Assembly: GCA_018267095.1 (NCBI GenBank)
Contig: JAFDZC010000001.1
Coordinates: 1 to 64,000 of the forward strand
Reading direction: 5' to 3'
Length of the DNA: 64,000 nt
From: Bacteroidota bacterium
Lineage (GTDB): Bacteria > Bacteroidota > Bacteroidia > Flavobacteriales > Flavobacteriaceae
The translations under genes were made by a program, and so were the position numbers. The notes under the pieces were generated by a model that was not told where the DNA came from, did not search any database, and saw only the letters and a list, made by a program, of their open reading frames with translations. Positions 45,457-54,084 of the stretch are shown here, in pieces. Each line of letters begins with the position of its first letter. Position 1 is the first letter of the stretch.

Positions 45457-46725
45457 ATGTCACAACGCCTGCTTTGTTTGATATTTTTGATGCTGACTTC
45501 AATTTCTTGGAGCCAAACCAGCCCGAATCAGCAAGAAAAGCTTGAACAGCGCAAAGCTGAAATTCTCAGAGAAATCAAAGAAAAAGAACGCCAACTGGAA
45601 GATGTTCGTTCCAAAGAAAAAACGGTTGTCAAGCAACTTCAGATACAAAACGAGAAAATTCAGCTCAACCAAAAACTCATCAAAACGACCGAAAAGCAAA
45701 CCAAGGTGTTGAACAATGATATGTACATCAACCAAATCAACATCAATCGCCTCAAACGCGAACTTGAGCAACTCAAAGAAGATTATGCCGAGATGATTGT
45801 CAAATCATACAAAAGCCGTTCTGAACAAAGCCGCGCGATGTTTTTACTTTCGTCTAAGAACTTTACACAAGCCTACAAACGCGCCCAATACATGAAGCAA
45901 TATGCGAGTTTCCGCAGAATGCAAGGCGAAGAAATCCAGCACAAGTCACAGGAATTAGAGGGTTATAATCAAAAAATTAGTGTTCAGAAAGTTGAAAAAG
46001 AAAAGCTACTGAAAGAAAACCAAAAAGAGAAAGAACAACTCGAAAAAGAGCGTATTGCCCAACAAGAACTCGAACGCGCCCTCAAAAAAGACAAGAAACA
46101 AATTGTTGCCGAAATCAAACGCAAGCAACAAGAAACCCGAAATATTGACAACCAAATTCAAAAGTTGATCAAAGCAGCGATTGCAGCGGCCAACAAGAAA
46201 ACAGCTACAGCGGTGGCCAAAGCCAATCCAAAAACCACCACTGCTGCCGAAACAAAAGCCACCGAAACTTCAACCAAAATTGTTTTAACGCCTGAAGGGC
46301 AAACGTTGGCCAATAATTTCCGCGCCAATAAAGGACGGTTGCCTTGGCCGGTTGAGAAAGGTTTTGTTTCTCTGCCTTATGGCGACCAACCGCATCCGGT
46401 ATACAAAACATTGGTGGTGCACAACAGCGGGGTCGAGATTACAACCGACAATGGCGCCAATGCACGTTCGGTTTTTAGCGGAGAAGTCGTCAGTGTGATG
46501 ATGCTTTCGCCGGTGAACAAAGCCGTGATGATTCAACACGGAGATTTCTTTACCGTATATCAGAATTTAAGCAGTGTATCGGTGAGTAAAGGCGATAAAG
46601 TATCGACCAAGCAAACCATCGGTAAAGTCAGAACCAATGGCGACACCGGAAAAACCGTGCTCAAGTTCACCATTTCTCAAAATACCACTTACAACAATCC
46701 GGCAAGTTGGTTGTCGAATATGTAA
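45457..46725 (+). CDS. EnvC-like murein hydrolase activator, M23 domain
   Basis: 422 residues. Signal peptide ending TSISWSQ; a long coiled coil (about 25-235) rich in Lys, Glu and Gln; an Ala/Thr/Lys linker; and a C-terminal LytM/M23 domain (about 305-420) with GRLPWPVEKGFVSLPYG and VHNSGVEITTDNGANARSVFSGEVVSV. Where active M23 peptidases have zinc-binding His and Asp, this protein has NSGVEI, so it is probably an inactive activator like EnvC. ATG 45457 is used; the upstream TTG 45439 overlaps a TAGATTTG box. Confidence 0.9.
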   Translation: MSQRLLCLIFLMLTSISWSQTSPNQQEKLEQRKAEILREIKEKERQLEDVRSKEKTVVKQLQIQNEKIQLNQKLIKTTEKQTKVLNNDMYINQININRLKRELEQLKEDYAEMIVKSYKSRSEQSRAMFLLSSKNFTQAYKRAQYMKQYASFRRMQGEEIQHKSQELEGYNQKISVQKVEKEKLLKENQKEKEQLEKERIAQQELERALKKDKKQIVAEIKRKQQETRNIDNQIQKLIKAAIAAANKKTATAVAKANPKTTTAAETKATETSTKIVLTPEGQTLANNFRANKGRLPWPVEKGFVSLPYGDQPHPVYKTLVVHNSGVEITTDNGANARSVFSGEVVSVMMLSPVNKAVMIQHGDFFTVYQNLSSVSVSKGDKVSTKQTIGKVRTNGDTGKTVLKFTISQNTTYNNPASWLSNM

Positions 46726-46726
46726 C

Positions 46727-47236
46727 CTAAACGAACAACGCTTTAAGCTCAGTCGCTTCGTGCGGTTTCATTTTTCCGGCCAACACCAAGCTCAGTTGTT
46801 TTCGGCGTAATGCAGCGGCATATCGCTCTTTTTCAAGCTCAGATTCGGGCACAACCTGCGGAACTTCTACCGGACGTCCGGTTTCATCTACCGCTACAAA
46901 AGTATAAATGGCTTCGTTGGCTTTGGTCCGAATGCCCGATTCGCGATCTTCGGTCCAAACATCAATATAAATTTCCATTGATGAGGTAAACGCGCGCGAG
47001 ACTTTGGCTTCAACCGTCACCACACTGCCCAACGGAATAGAACGATTAAAAGCCACGTGGTTGACCGAAGCCGTTACGGTAATTCTGCGCGAGTGCCTGC
47101 GTGCGGCAATACTGGCAGCGCGATCCATGCGGGCTAAAAGCTCACCACCAAATAAATTATTGAGCGGATTGGTTTCGCTGGGCAAAACTAAATCAGTTAA
47201 AACAGTAAGTGATTGAGAAGGAGTTTTTGGATGCAT
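46727..47236 (-). CDS. Acyl-CoA thioesterase (hotdog fold)
   Basis: 169 residues. Hotdog domain with NPLNNLFGGELLARMDRAASIAARRHSRRITVTASVNHVAF, matching the YciA/BFIT-type acyl-CoA hydrolases, in which the Asp of the MD pair is part of the active site. It hydrolyses acyl-CoA to free acid and CoA; chain preference is not visible. ATG 47236 is chosen because a minus-strand TATCTTTG box lies at 47252-47245. It converges with the EnvC-like gene with one base between stops. Confidence 0.93.
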   Translation of the reverse strand: MHPKTPSQSLTVLTDLVLPSETNPLNNLFGGELLARMDRAASIAARRHSRRITVTASVNHVAFNRSIPLGSVVTVEAKVSRAFTSSMEIYIDVWTEDRESGIRTKANEAIYTFVAVDETGRPVEVPQVVPESELEKERYAAALRRKQLSLVLAGKMKPHEATELKALFV

Positions 47237-47244
47237 TTTTTTGG

Positions 47245-47252
47245 CAAAGATA
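47245..47252 (-). promoter_or_regulatory. -7 promoter box for the thioesterase gene
   Basis: Minus-strand TATCTTTG, matching TAnnTTTG, 8 bases before ATG 47236, implying a very short leader. Confidence 0.5.
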
Positions 47253-47264
47253 AATAGTAGATAC

Positions 47265-47292
47265 AAAAAATCCCGCTTTTTGAACGGGATTT
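47265..47292 (-). terminator. Terminator after the HU/SPOR gene
   Basis: On the minus strand AAATCCCG and CGGGATTT form the stem around a TTCAAAAAG loop and a T run follows. It overlaps the promoter region of the thioesterase gene. Confidence 0.8.
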
Positions 47293-47296
47293 GACT

Positions 47297-48265
47297 TTAT
47301 AAGTTTTTGACGAGCAACCAAGCATCAGGGTTGCTTTGGTGAATCGTATCAAGAGCAGCGCGTGCTTCTTCAAGAGTGGCATAGCTTCCGTACAAAACAG
47401 GATATAAGCCATGTTTGTTTTGCGCAATGCGACGCGCTTTGTAACCCGATTGTATCAGATTGTTGTATATATTTTCAGCATTGGCCTCATTTCTAAAAGC
47501 ACCGGCCATGATGTGATAAGCAAATTTTTCTTCGCGAACCGTCAAAGTTACAGCCGGAATCGCATTGTCCATCATAAAAGTAGCTTCCTGAATTTTGTCT
47601 TGCACTTTTTTCTGAACTTGGGTTTCAACCAACAAAGTTTGCTCGGCCACATGATCTTGGTATAATTTAAAACCGATGCTGCCCGTAGCCGACAAGGCCA
47701 ATACCAAAATAGCCGCGTATTTGAGATAACCTCTGCCTTTTTTAGGTTCGCCAGCCAATTCAATCACGGGGGTTTCATCAGCAGAAATAGTTGGTGTAGC
47801 GATCGGTTCGGTATAAAAAGTTTCGGCTTGTTGTTGATATTGTTCGCGTTTTACCGCCGGCGATACAAACGAATTCAACCCGAAAGATTCTTTGAGGTAA
47901 TTGATGTTGTCAGAAGGAACAAACACCAAGTTTTTCTCAGAATTCAACGACAATTCACCGATGTTTTTTAAGGCAAATTTTTCGTTGACTTCTAAAATAC
48001 TGTTCCAGATAATCACTTCGCTTTCAATAGCAGCCACCGCCGATTCGTAGGTGGTTTTTTCAATTTGCGCAATGTGATTCGCCAACAAACCATCGTTGTT
48101 TTTGACTTGTGCATTAAAAGAAATCACCTTTTTAGGCGGATAAAATGAATGGGTGCTTTCGTGCAACTGTGCCGATTGAATTTCGGTTAAAAACGCTCCA
48201 AACCCCGGAACGGTTACACACTGATGACGATATAAAAGTTGAGAGATATATTGTTCGATCTTCAT
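47297..48265 (-). CDS. HU-CCDC81-like and SPOR domain membrane protein
   Basis: 322 residues. N-terminal domain about 1-140 resembles two HU-like (CCDC81-type) modules: MKIEQYISQLLYRHQCVTVPGFGAFLTE and YESAVAAIESEVIIWNSILEVNEKFALKNIGELSLN. One membrane helix follows near 190 (YAAILVLALSATGSIGFKL). The C-terminal SPOR domain, about 245-320, has YHIMAGAFRNEANAENIYNNLIQSGYKARRI. SPOR domains bind denuded peptidoglycan at division sites. The HU-like part would be cytoplasmic. Bacteroidetes-typical architecture; the role in linking division to another cytoplasmic factor is inference. Confidence 0.87.
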   Translation of the reverse strand: MKIEQYISQLLYRHQCVTVPGFGAFLTEIQSAQLHESTHSFYPPKKVISFNAQVKNNDGLLANHIAQIEKTTYESAVAAIESEVIIWNSILEVNEKFALKNIGELSLNSEKNLVFVPSDNINYLKESFGLNSFVSPAVKREQYQQQAETFYTEPIATPTISADETPVIELAGEPKKGRGYLKYAAILVLALSATGSIGFKLYQDHVAEQTLLVETQVQKKVQDKIQEATFMMDNAIPAVTLTVREEKFAYHIMAGAFRNEANAENIYNNLIQSGYKARRIAQNKHGLYPVLYGSYATLEEARAALDTIHQSNPDAWLLVKNL

Positions 48266-48367
48266 GTCAACAAAGTTAAATAATGAACACCACTAGCAAA
48301 ATTTTATTCACAATTTTTATTAACAATCCCGATTAAATTTTATATTTTTCAGATTCAATTATTTACT

Positions 48368-49456
48368 ATGCGCCACGAAGATTTATTTTATGTATTAGCC
48401 TTGCTAAATGCCGAAGGCGTGGGAAATCTCACCGCCAAAAAACTCTTAGAACACTATCCGGCACCGGAAGATATTTTCAAAAAAGGTTCTAGACTCGGTC
48501 TCAAACTACCTTCAAATAACAGCATCAGCAAAGACGAGCTTTTTAGGAGAGCAGAAGCTGAACTTGCGTTTATTGAACGAAATCAAATTGCGGTTACTTA
48601 TTACAAAGATGCGGATTATCCAGAAGCGCTTGAACATTGTGTTGATGCGCCGGTTTTGTTATTCTCTAAAGGGAGTTTTAATTTTAAAAACCGCAAAATC
48701 ATCAGTATTGTTGGCACGCGTCAAGCGACCGCTCTGGGCGTTGAATTCACGCGACAATTGATCTCAGATTTAGCGCCCTTGAACCCCATTATTGTTAGTG
48801 GTTATGCCTACGGAATTGACATAGCCGCTCATGTTTCAGCCATTGAAAACAACTTAACAACGATTGGGGTATTGGCCCATGGACTAGACAAAATCTATCC
48901 GAAGCAACATCAAAAATATGCGGCTCAAGTGTTGCAAAATGGCGGCTTTATATCGGAATTTCCCAGCGGCATTGAACCCATTCGAGAAAACTTCATTCGC
49001 CGCAACCGCATCGTTGCCGGATTGTCACAAGCGACGATTGTCATTGAATCGGCGCTCAAAGGAGGTTCGCTCATTACCGCGCAAATGGCTAATGATTACG
49101 GAAGAGAAGTTTTTGCGGTGCCTGGCCGAGTGGGCGACACCATGAGTCAAGGTTGTCATCAGCTGATTAAAACACATCGCGCACAAATTCTAACTTCGGC
49201 AGCCGATTTGGTGTATCAACTCAATTGGGATTTGCAACAACCGTCCAAAAACAGACAACAACAATTGTTTTTTGAGCTTGAACCCACCGAGCAAAAAGTG
49301 TATGATTTTCTCAAAACCAGCGGCAAAGAACAAATCGATTGGATTGCCCGCGGATGTAATCTTCCCGTCTATGAACTCTCAAGTTTGCTGCTGCAAATGG
49401 AACTCAAAGGCGTGGTTTGTCCGCTTCCGGGGAAATATTTTGAAGCAGTAATTTAG
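48368..49456 (+). CDS. dprA: DNA-processing protein DprA
   Basis: 362 residues. N-terminal helix-hairpin segment (LLNAEGVGNLTAKKLLEHYP), then the Rossmann-like DprA core (ISIVGTRQATALGVEFTRQL, VSGYAYGIDIAAHVSAI, GLDKIYPKQH, PIRENFIRRNRIVAGLSQATIVIESALKGGSLITA, AVPGRVGD) and a C-terminal winged helix. It protects single-stranded DNA and loads RecA during transformation. Its stop abuts the end of trpS with no gap. Confidence 0.96.
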   Translation: MRHEDLFYVLALLNAEGVGNLTAKKLLEHYPAPEDIFKKGSRLGLKLPSNNSISKDELFRRAEAELAFIERNQIAVTYYKDADYPEALEHCVDAPVLLFSKGSFNFKNRKIISIVGTRQATALGVEFTRQLISDLAPLNPIIVSGYAYGIDIAAHVSAIENNLTTIGVLAHGLDKIYPKQHQKYAAQVLQNGGFISEFPSGIEPIRENFIRRNRIVAGLSQATIVIESALKGGSLITAQMANDYGREVFAVPGRVGDTMSQGCHQLIKTHRAQILTSAADLVYQLNWDLQQPSKNRQQQLFFELEPTEQKVYDFLKTSGKEQIDWIARGCNLPVYELSSLLLQMELKGVVCPLPGKYFEAVI

Positions 49457-50437
49457 CTAAGCTTTGAATCCGAGTTTTTGACGAACGCGTGACAAAACAC
49501 CTTCAGCGACAGCTTGTGCTTTGGCGGCCCCGGCCATAAGCGCAGCTTCTACTTCATGCGGGTTGGCCATAAAGTGATTGTATTGCTCGCGCTCGGTTTT
49601 AAACTTTTCAACGATGAGTTCAAACAAAGCTTGCTTGGCATGGCCATACCCAAAGTCGCGCTGAGTATTTTGATAGCGTTCGCGCATCTGAGCCGTTTGA
49701 TTTGCATCGGCCAAAAGTTGATAAATTGCAAAGATCTTACACGTGTCCGGATTTTTGGGTTCCTCGAGTGGTGTGCTGTCAGTTTCAATGCTCATGATTT
49801 GTTTGCGCAAGGCTTTATCGTCCAAGAAAATATTGATGATGTTCCCGCGTGATTTACTCATTTTATGACCGTCGGTTCCGGGCACGTACATGGTTTCTTC
49901 AGAAGTTTTGGCCTCGGGCAAGACAAAGGTTTCACCCATTTGATAGTTGAATCTCGAAGCCACATCGCGTGTGATTTCAATATGTTGTAATTGGTCTTTC
50001 CCTACCGGAACAAACTCGGCATCATACAACAAAATATCGGCCGCCATGAGCATCGGATAAGTAAACAAACCGGCATTGACATCTTCTAAACGATCGGCTT
50101 TATCTTTAAAAGAATGCGCCAAAGTAAGTCTTTGGTACGGAAAAAAACAGCTCAAATACCAAGAAAGCTCCGCGGTTTGGGGCACATCGCTTTGGCGGTA
50201 GAAAATCACTTTGTCGGTGTTCAGTCCGCAGGCCAACCAAACCGCCGCCGTACTCAAATTGTTTGCGCTCAAAACCGCTCCGTCTTTGATTTGCGTGGTG
50301 GCATGCATGTCAGCAATAAACAAAAATGACTGGTTTTCAGGGCGCTCAGAGAGTTCAATTGCCGGAAGAATAGCTCCGAGCAAATTTCCTAAGTGCGGGG
50401 TTCCGGTGCTTTGAACGCCGGTGAGAATTTTGGCCAT
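49457..50437 (-). CDS. trpS: Tryptophanyl-tRNA synthetase
   Basis: 326 residues, normal length. Class I signature GTPHLGN (HIGH-type) at residues 12-18 and KMSKS in GHKMSKSRGNI. LFIADMHATTQIKD and MAADILLYDAEFVPVGKDQLQH are also family-typical. It charges tRNA-Trp. The frame is open to 50929, but the extra 164 residues run antisense through the acyltransferase gene. ATG 50437 is supported by a minus-strand TACCTTTG box at 50462-50455. Confidence 0.97.
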   Translation of the reverse strand: MAKILTGVQSTGTPHLGNLLGAILPAIELSERPENQSFLFIADMHATTQIKDGAVLSANNLSTAAVWLACGLNTDKVIFYRQSDVPQTAELSWYLSCFFPYQRLTLAHSFKDKADRLEDVNAGLFTYPMLMAADILLYDAEFVPVGKDQLQHIEITRDVASRFNYQMGETFVLPEAKTSEETMYVPGTDGHKMSKSRGNIINIFLDDKALRKQIMSIETDSTPLEEPKNPDTCKIFAIYQLLADANQTAQMRERYQNTQRDFGYGHAKQALFELIVEKFKTEREQYNHFMANPHEVEAALMAGAAKAQAVAEGVLSRVRQKLGFKA

Positions 50438-50454
50438 GAGATGAAATTTTCGAG

Positions 50455-50462
50455 CAAAGGTA
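50455..50462 (-). promoter_or_regulatory. -7 promoter box for trpS
   Basis: Minus-strand TACCTTTG, matching TAnnTTTG, 17 bases before the trpS ATG. Confidence 0.55.
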
Positions 50463-50493
50463 ATCGATTTAAAAAAATTACAAATCGAATTCT

Positions 50494-50501
50494 TACTTTT
50501 G
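50494..50501 (+). promoter_or_regulatory. -7 promoter box for the acyltransferase at 50507
   Basis: TACTTTTG, matching TAnnTTTG, only five bases before the ATG, which suggests a near-leaderless transcript. Confidence 0.45.
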
Positions 50502-50506
50502 AAAAT

Positions 50507-51250
50507 ATGAAAATCCTCAAAATACCTCTTTGGATTCTGTGGCGTGTATGGTTTTATATCATGATTGCCGTTCCGATTATACTCATGCTGCCTTTTTTGT
50601 TGGTGTCTATTCTCAAAGAAAAGTGGTATCCGTTCTTTTTTGTGCTGGCCAGAATTTGGGCTAAATCTATTTTGTTTACGTGTGGATTTTACTATCGCGT
50701 CCAATCGCAAACGCAAATCAACCCGAATCAAAGCTATATGTTCGTGGCCAATCACACTTCTATGACCGACATCATGCTCATGCTGGCTGTGGTGCGCAAT
50801 CCGTTTGTGTTTGTAGGAAAAAAAGAATTGGCCAAAATTCCGCTTTTTGGATTTTTCTACAAGCGCACGTGTATTTTGGTCGACCGAAGCAGTTCCAGAA
50901 GCCGTATGGAAGTGTTTAACCGAGCGCAAAGAAGGCTAAGTCAAGGTTTGAGCATTTGTATTTTTCCCGAAGGCGGTGTGCCTGCTGATGAATCCATTGT
51001 GTTGGATCAGTTTAAAGACGGTGCATTCCGACTGGCCATTGAGCATCAAATTCCCATTTTACCCTTAGTTTTTCACGACAACAAAAAGCGTTTTTCCTAC
51101 ACTTTTTTTAGCGGAAGTCCCGGCTTGATGCGAGTGACGGTTTTACCAGAAGTTCCAACAAAAGATTTTTCGGCCGAAGACAAACAACACATTAAAGAGC
51201 TCAGAGAAAAAGTGCGCGAACAAATCCATACTGAACTTAATCGCGCATAA
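50507..51250 (+). CDS. 1-acyl-sn-glycerol-3-phosphate acyltransferase family protein
   Basis: 247 residues, PlsC family. N-terminal membrane segment (WFYIMIAVPIILMLPFLL), then motif I NHTSMTD (HX4D), KKELAKIPLFGFFYK and motif III FPEGG. It acylates lysophosphatidic acid or a related glycerolipid at the membrane. A second PlsC-family protein lies at 53325; which is the main enzyme is not clear. Start ATG 50507 follows a TACTTTTG box; the upstream open frame overlaps trpS antisense. Ends at a terminator shared with recA. Confidence 0.92.
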   Translation: MKILKIPLWILWRVWFYIMIAVPIILMLPFLLVSILKEKWYPFFFVLARIWAKSILFTCGFYYRVQSQTQINPNQSYMFVANHTSMTDIMLMLAVVRNPFVFVGKKELAKIPLFGFFYKRTCILVDRSSSRSRMEVFNRAQRRLSQGLSICIFPEGGVPADESIVLDQFKDGAFRLAIEHQIPILPLVFHDNKKRFSYTFFSGSPGLMRVTVLPEVPTKDFSAEDKQHIKELREKVREQIHTELNRA

Positions 51251-51279
51251 AAAAACCCGAACGAGTCGGGTTATATTTT
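51249..51279. terminator. Bidirectional terminator between the acyltransferase and recA
   Basis: AACCCGA and TCGGGTT form the stem with an ACGAG loop region. A-rich and T-rich flanks give T runs on both strands, strongest for recA on the minus strand. Confidence 0.88.
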
Positions 51280-52282
51280 AAGCATCCATTTCTTTGATGT
51301 GATCTTTGATTTTTTGCTCGAGTTCATCGGCCAATTCCGGATTGTCTTTAATGAGTGATTTTACTGCATCGCGCCCTTGTCCGAGTTTGGTGTCGGAATA
51401 ACTGAACCAAGAACCTGACTTTTTGATGATTTCAAACTCTACCGCCAAATCAAGAATTTCTCCGGTTTTTGAAACGCCTTCGCCATACATGATGTCAAAT
51501 TCAGCCGTTTTAAAAGGTGGAGCTACTTTGTTTTTAATAACTTTAACCTTGGTGCGGTTGCCAATCACGCTTTCGCCTTCTTTGATTTGCGATGAACGAC
51601 GAATGTCCAAACGAACCGAAGCGTAGAATTTGAGCGCGTTACCACCAGTGGTCGTTTCAGGGTTTCCGAACATCACGCCAATTTTTTCACGCAATTGATT
51701 GATGAAAAATACCGTACAGTTGGTTTTGCTAATCGTTGCGGTGAGTTTTCTGAGCGCTTGTGACATAAGACGTGCGTGCAAGCCCATTTTAGAATCGCCC
51801 ATTTCGCCTTCGATTTCGCTTTTCGGAGTCAAGGCCGCTACCGAGTCAATCACGACAATATCAATCGCTCCGGAACGAATCAAGTTTTCGGCGATTTCCA
51901 ATGCTTGTTCACCGTTGTCCGGCTGAGAAATGATGAGGTTTTCAATATCAACGCCTAATTTCTCTGCATAATGACGATCAAAAGCATGCTCTGCATCAAT
52001 AAAGGCAGCAATACCGCCGGCTTTTTGCGCTTCGGCAATGGCGTGTAAAGTCAAAGTGGTTTTACCCGAAGATTCCGGACCGTAGATTTCTATAATGCGA
52101 CCTTTTGGATATCCGTTGACGCCCAAAGCCAAGTCAAGGCCGAGTGATCCCGACGAAATCACTTCTACTTCTTCAACGGCGCGATCGCCCATTTTCATCA
52201 CGGTTCCTTTGCCGTAAGCTTTGTCGAGTTTATCTAAAGTAAGCTGTAAAGCTTTGAGTTTTGCTTCTTTTTCTGAGCTCAT
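51278..52282 (-). CDS. recA: Recombinase RecA
   Basis: 334 residues. Walker A GPESSGKT at 68-75, [33 protein letters not shown] (Walker B), the L2 region with [16 protein letters not shown], and the C-terminal domain. It forms ATP-dependent filaments for strand exchange. A slightly short C-terminus ends KDHIKEMDA. Possible promoter on the minus strand: TATTTTTA (complement of 52315-52322) with a TTG 19 bases upstream; no SOS box could be recognised. Confidence 0.98.
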   Translation of the reverse strand: MSSEKEAKLKALQLTLDKLDKAYGKGTVMKMGDRAVEEVEVISSGSLGLDLALGVNGYPKGRIIEIYGPESSGKTTLTLHAIAEAQKAGGIAAFIDAEHAFDRHYAEKLGVDIENLIISQPDNGEQALEIAENLIRSGAIDIVVIDSVAALTPKSEIEGEMGDSKMGLHARLMSQALRKLTATISKTNCTVFFINQLREKIGVMFGNPETTTGGNALKFYASVRLDIRRSSQIKEGESVIGNRTKVKVIKNKVAPPFKTAEFDIMYGEGVSKTGEILDLAVEFEIIKKSGSWFSYSDTKLGQGRDAVKSLIKDNPELADELEQKIKDHIKEMDA

Positions 52283-52389
52283 TTTCCTGTGGATTATATT
52301 ATGTATTAGGCTGGTAAAAATACTTCTTTTTTGACAAGTTTCAACAGAGTTTTCGAACAGTTATCAAGAATATTTTAGCTTTTTTTGGT

Positions 52390-53181
52390 TTAAAACTGAC
52401 GCAAGATTTTGGCCCATTTTTCAAATCGTTCTTGGTCGCGCAAACGATAGAAAGTTTGTGCCATATCCAGTGCCATTTCGCGCCTTTGCTCGTTTTGTTG
52501 GCACACCTGCAGGCCTTGTTCATAGACTTTTTCGGCTTCTTGTGGTTGATGCATTTGCACCAAGGCATATCCCATTTCGCGATAGAGTCGGTAATCATCA
52601 GGTTTTTGAGCAATGCAACCCAAAACATGTCGAATGCACTGCGGATATCGCTCGATTGAATTAAGCGCCAAAGCCAGTTCAAAATTCAAATTGGGAATCT
52701 GCGCATTTTGCCTAAAAGCTTGCTCAAAACCGTAGACCGCTTCAGCATATTGACCGTGTGCCATAAACTTACGCGCCGATTCTATCCAAGTTTCGGCTTC
52801 ATAATGCATCACTTCAAGCCAAAGTGGCGGCGCCTTGAGCTTAAGTTTTTGTAGTGTTTTTGTATCGAGCAACCATAGTTTCGGGCTTTTTGCATCGAGA
52901 ATCAACCGAAGAATATGAGCGTTTTCACGATGACAGCGTTTCCAAATACCACGGGCATTCAAAGTGAGTTCATCTTCAAAAACAAAGGTAAATCCCTGAT
53001 GCGGATCGGCATAAACATAACCCAACCAATACGATACAGACGGTAGATTTTGGGGCAAAACAACCCAATGATGTACGGCGTTGAAATAATCTGTATGGAT
53101 TAGAGTATCGGGTTGTTTATTTTGCCCTAAAATACTGTGCAGGTAAAAAAGCGGAAGGAGTGTATAAACTTTATTTTGCAT
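52390..53181 (-). CDS. Tetratricopeptide repeat protein
   Basis: 263 residues. The N-terminus MQNKVYTLLPLFYLHSILGQ may be a signal peptide. The middle region (about 25-125) matches nothing I recognise; the C-terminal half has TPR units (YAEAVYGFEQAFRQNAQIPNL, DYRLYREMGYALVQMHQPQEAEKVYEQGL). Function unknown. ATG 53181 is chosen because a minus-strand TAGGTTTG box lies at 53207-53200. Confidence 0.78.
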   Translation of the reverse strand: MQNKVYTLLPLFYLHSILGQNKQPDTLIHTDYFNAVHHWVVLPQNLPSVSYWLGYVYADPHQGFTFVFEDELTLNARGIWKRCHRENAHILRLILDAKSPKLWLLDTKTLQKLKLKAPPLWLEVMHYEAETWIESARKFMAHGQYAEAVYGFEQAFRQNAQIPNLNFELALALNSIERYPQCIRHVLGCIAQKPDDYRLYREMGYALVQMHQPQEAEKVYEQGLQVCQQNEQRREMALDMAQTFYRLRDQERFEKWAKILRQF

Positions 53182-53199
53182 GGCGTTGAGAATTCTAAT

Positions 53200-53207
53200 C
53201 AAACCTA
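53200..53207 (-). promoter_or_regulatory. -7 promoter box for the TPR gene
   Basis: Minus-strand TAGGTTTG, matching TAnnTTTG, 18 bases before ATG 53181. Confidence 0.5.
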
Positions 53208-53301
53208 GAAATTAGTTTGTTGGCTTTATTGCGGATTTTCTTCATCAGTTGTTAAACCAAAATGAAACGGCCAAAAACAACCAAAAACCCAAATAATTTT
53301 A

Positions 53302-53309
53302 TACTTTTG
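53302..53309 (+). promoter_or_regulatory. -7 promoter box for the acyltransferase at 53325
   Basis: TACTTTTG, matching TAnnTTTG, 15 bases before ATG 53325. It excludes the upstream in-frame start at 53262. Confidence 0.55.
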
Positions 53310-53324
53310 GCGCAAATTTTATCG

Positions 53325-54059
53325 ATGGAAAAACTTATATCATACCCTATATCAGCGCTGGCTTTTTTGGTGTTTTTTTTGGTATTGATTATTTTTCACC
53401 CAATTCAATGGATTTGCCTGAATTGGTTTGGTTATCAAGCGCACAAAAAAAGCGTCGATTACCTCAATTTTTGTTTGCTCAGAATAGGGCATTTGGTTGG
53501 AACCACTTTTAAAGTCGAAGGCCGCGAACTCATTCCCGAGGGCGTTCCATTGATTCTAGTGGCCAACCACCAAAGTTTGTACGACATCATTGGCATCATT
53601 TGGTTTTTGCGTCGTTTTCACCCGAAGTTTGTCAGTAAAAAAGAGCTCGGAAAAGGCATTCCCAGCGTATCGTTTAATTTGCGTCACGGTGGTTCGGTTT
53701 TGATTGATCGCAAAGATCCCAAACAAGCCTTGCCGGTGATCAAACAAATGGGCGAATACATCCAAACGCACCATCGTTCGGCGGTTATTTTCCCTGAAGG
53801 AACCCGTTCTCGCGACGGAAAGCCCAAAACGTTTGCACCCAACGGACTCAAGATTTTGTGTAAATACGCTCCGTCGGCTTATGTCGTTCCGATTACCATA
53901 AACAATTCTTGGAAAATGGTCAAGTTCGGGTTCTTTCCGCTTGGATTGGGTAACCACGTAACCTTTACCGTTCACGAGCCGATGGCGGTGAGCGCGTATG
54001 ATTTTGATACATTGTTTCAAAAAACCGAATCGGCCATAACTCAGTCAATTAAACCCTAG
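53325..54059 (+). CDS. 1-acyl-sn-glycerol-3-phosphate acyltransferase
   Basis: 244 residues, PlsC family. N-terminal membrane helix (ALAFLVFFLVLIIFHPIQWI), motif I NHQSLYD (HX4D), KKELGKGIPSVSFNLRHGGSVLIDR and motif III FPEGTRSRDG, closer to the classic PlsC pattern than the protein at 50507. It makes phosphatidic acid from lysophosphatidic acid. The acyl-ACP desaturase gene follows 25 bases later, which fits a lipid-synthesis pair. Confidence 0.94.
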   Translation: MEKLISYPISALAFLVFFLVLIIFHPIQWICLNWFGYQAHKKSVDYLNFCLLRIGHLVGTTFKVEGRELIPEGVPLILVANHQSLYDIIGIIWFLRRFHPKFVSKKELGKGIPSVSFNLRHGGSVLIDRKDPKQALPVIKQMGEYIQTHHRSAVIFPEGTRSRDGKPKTFAPNGLKILCKYAPSAYVVPITINNSWKMVKFGFFPLGLGNHVTFTVHEPMAVSAYDFDTLFQKTESAITQSIKP

Positions 54060-54084
54060 GCTTTTGCCTTACAACAAAATATTC

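Noticed and set aside
50438..50929. N-terminal extension of trpS to 490 residues
   Set aside because: The extra part is antisense to the acyltransferase gene, has no family resemblance and lies upstream of a good trpS promoter box.
53556..54020. 154-residue minus-strand frame
   Set aside because: Antisense to the PlsC gene with no recognisable motif.
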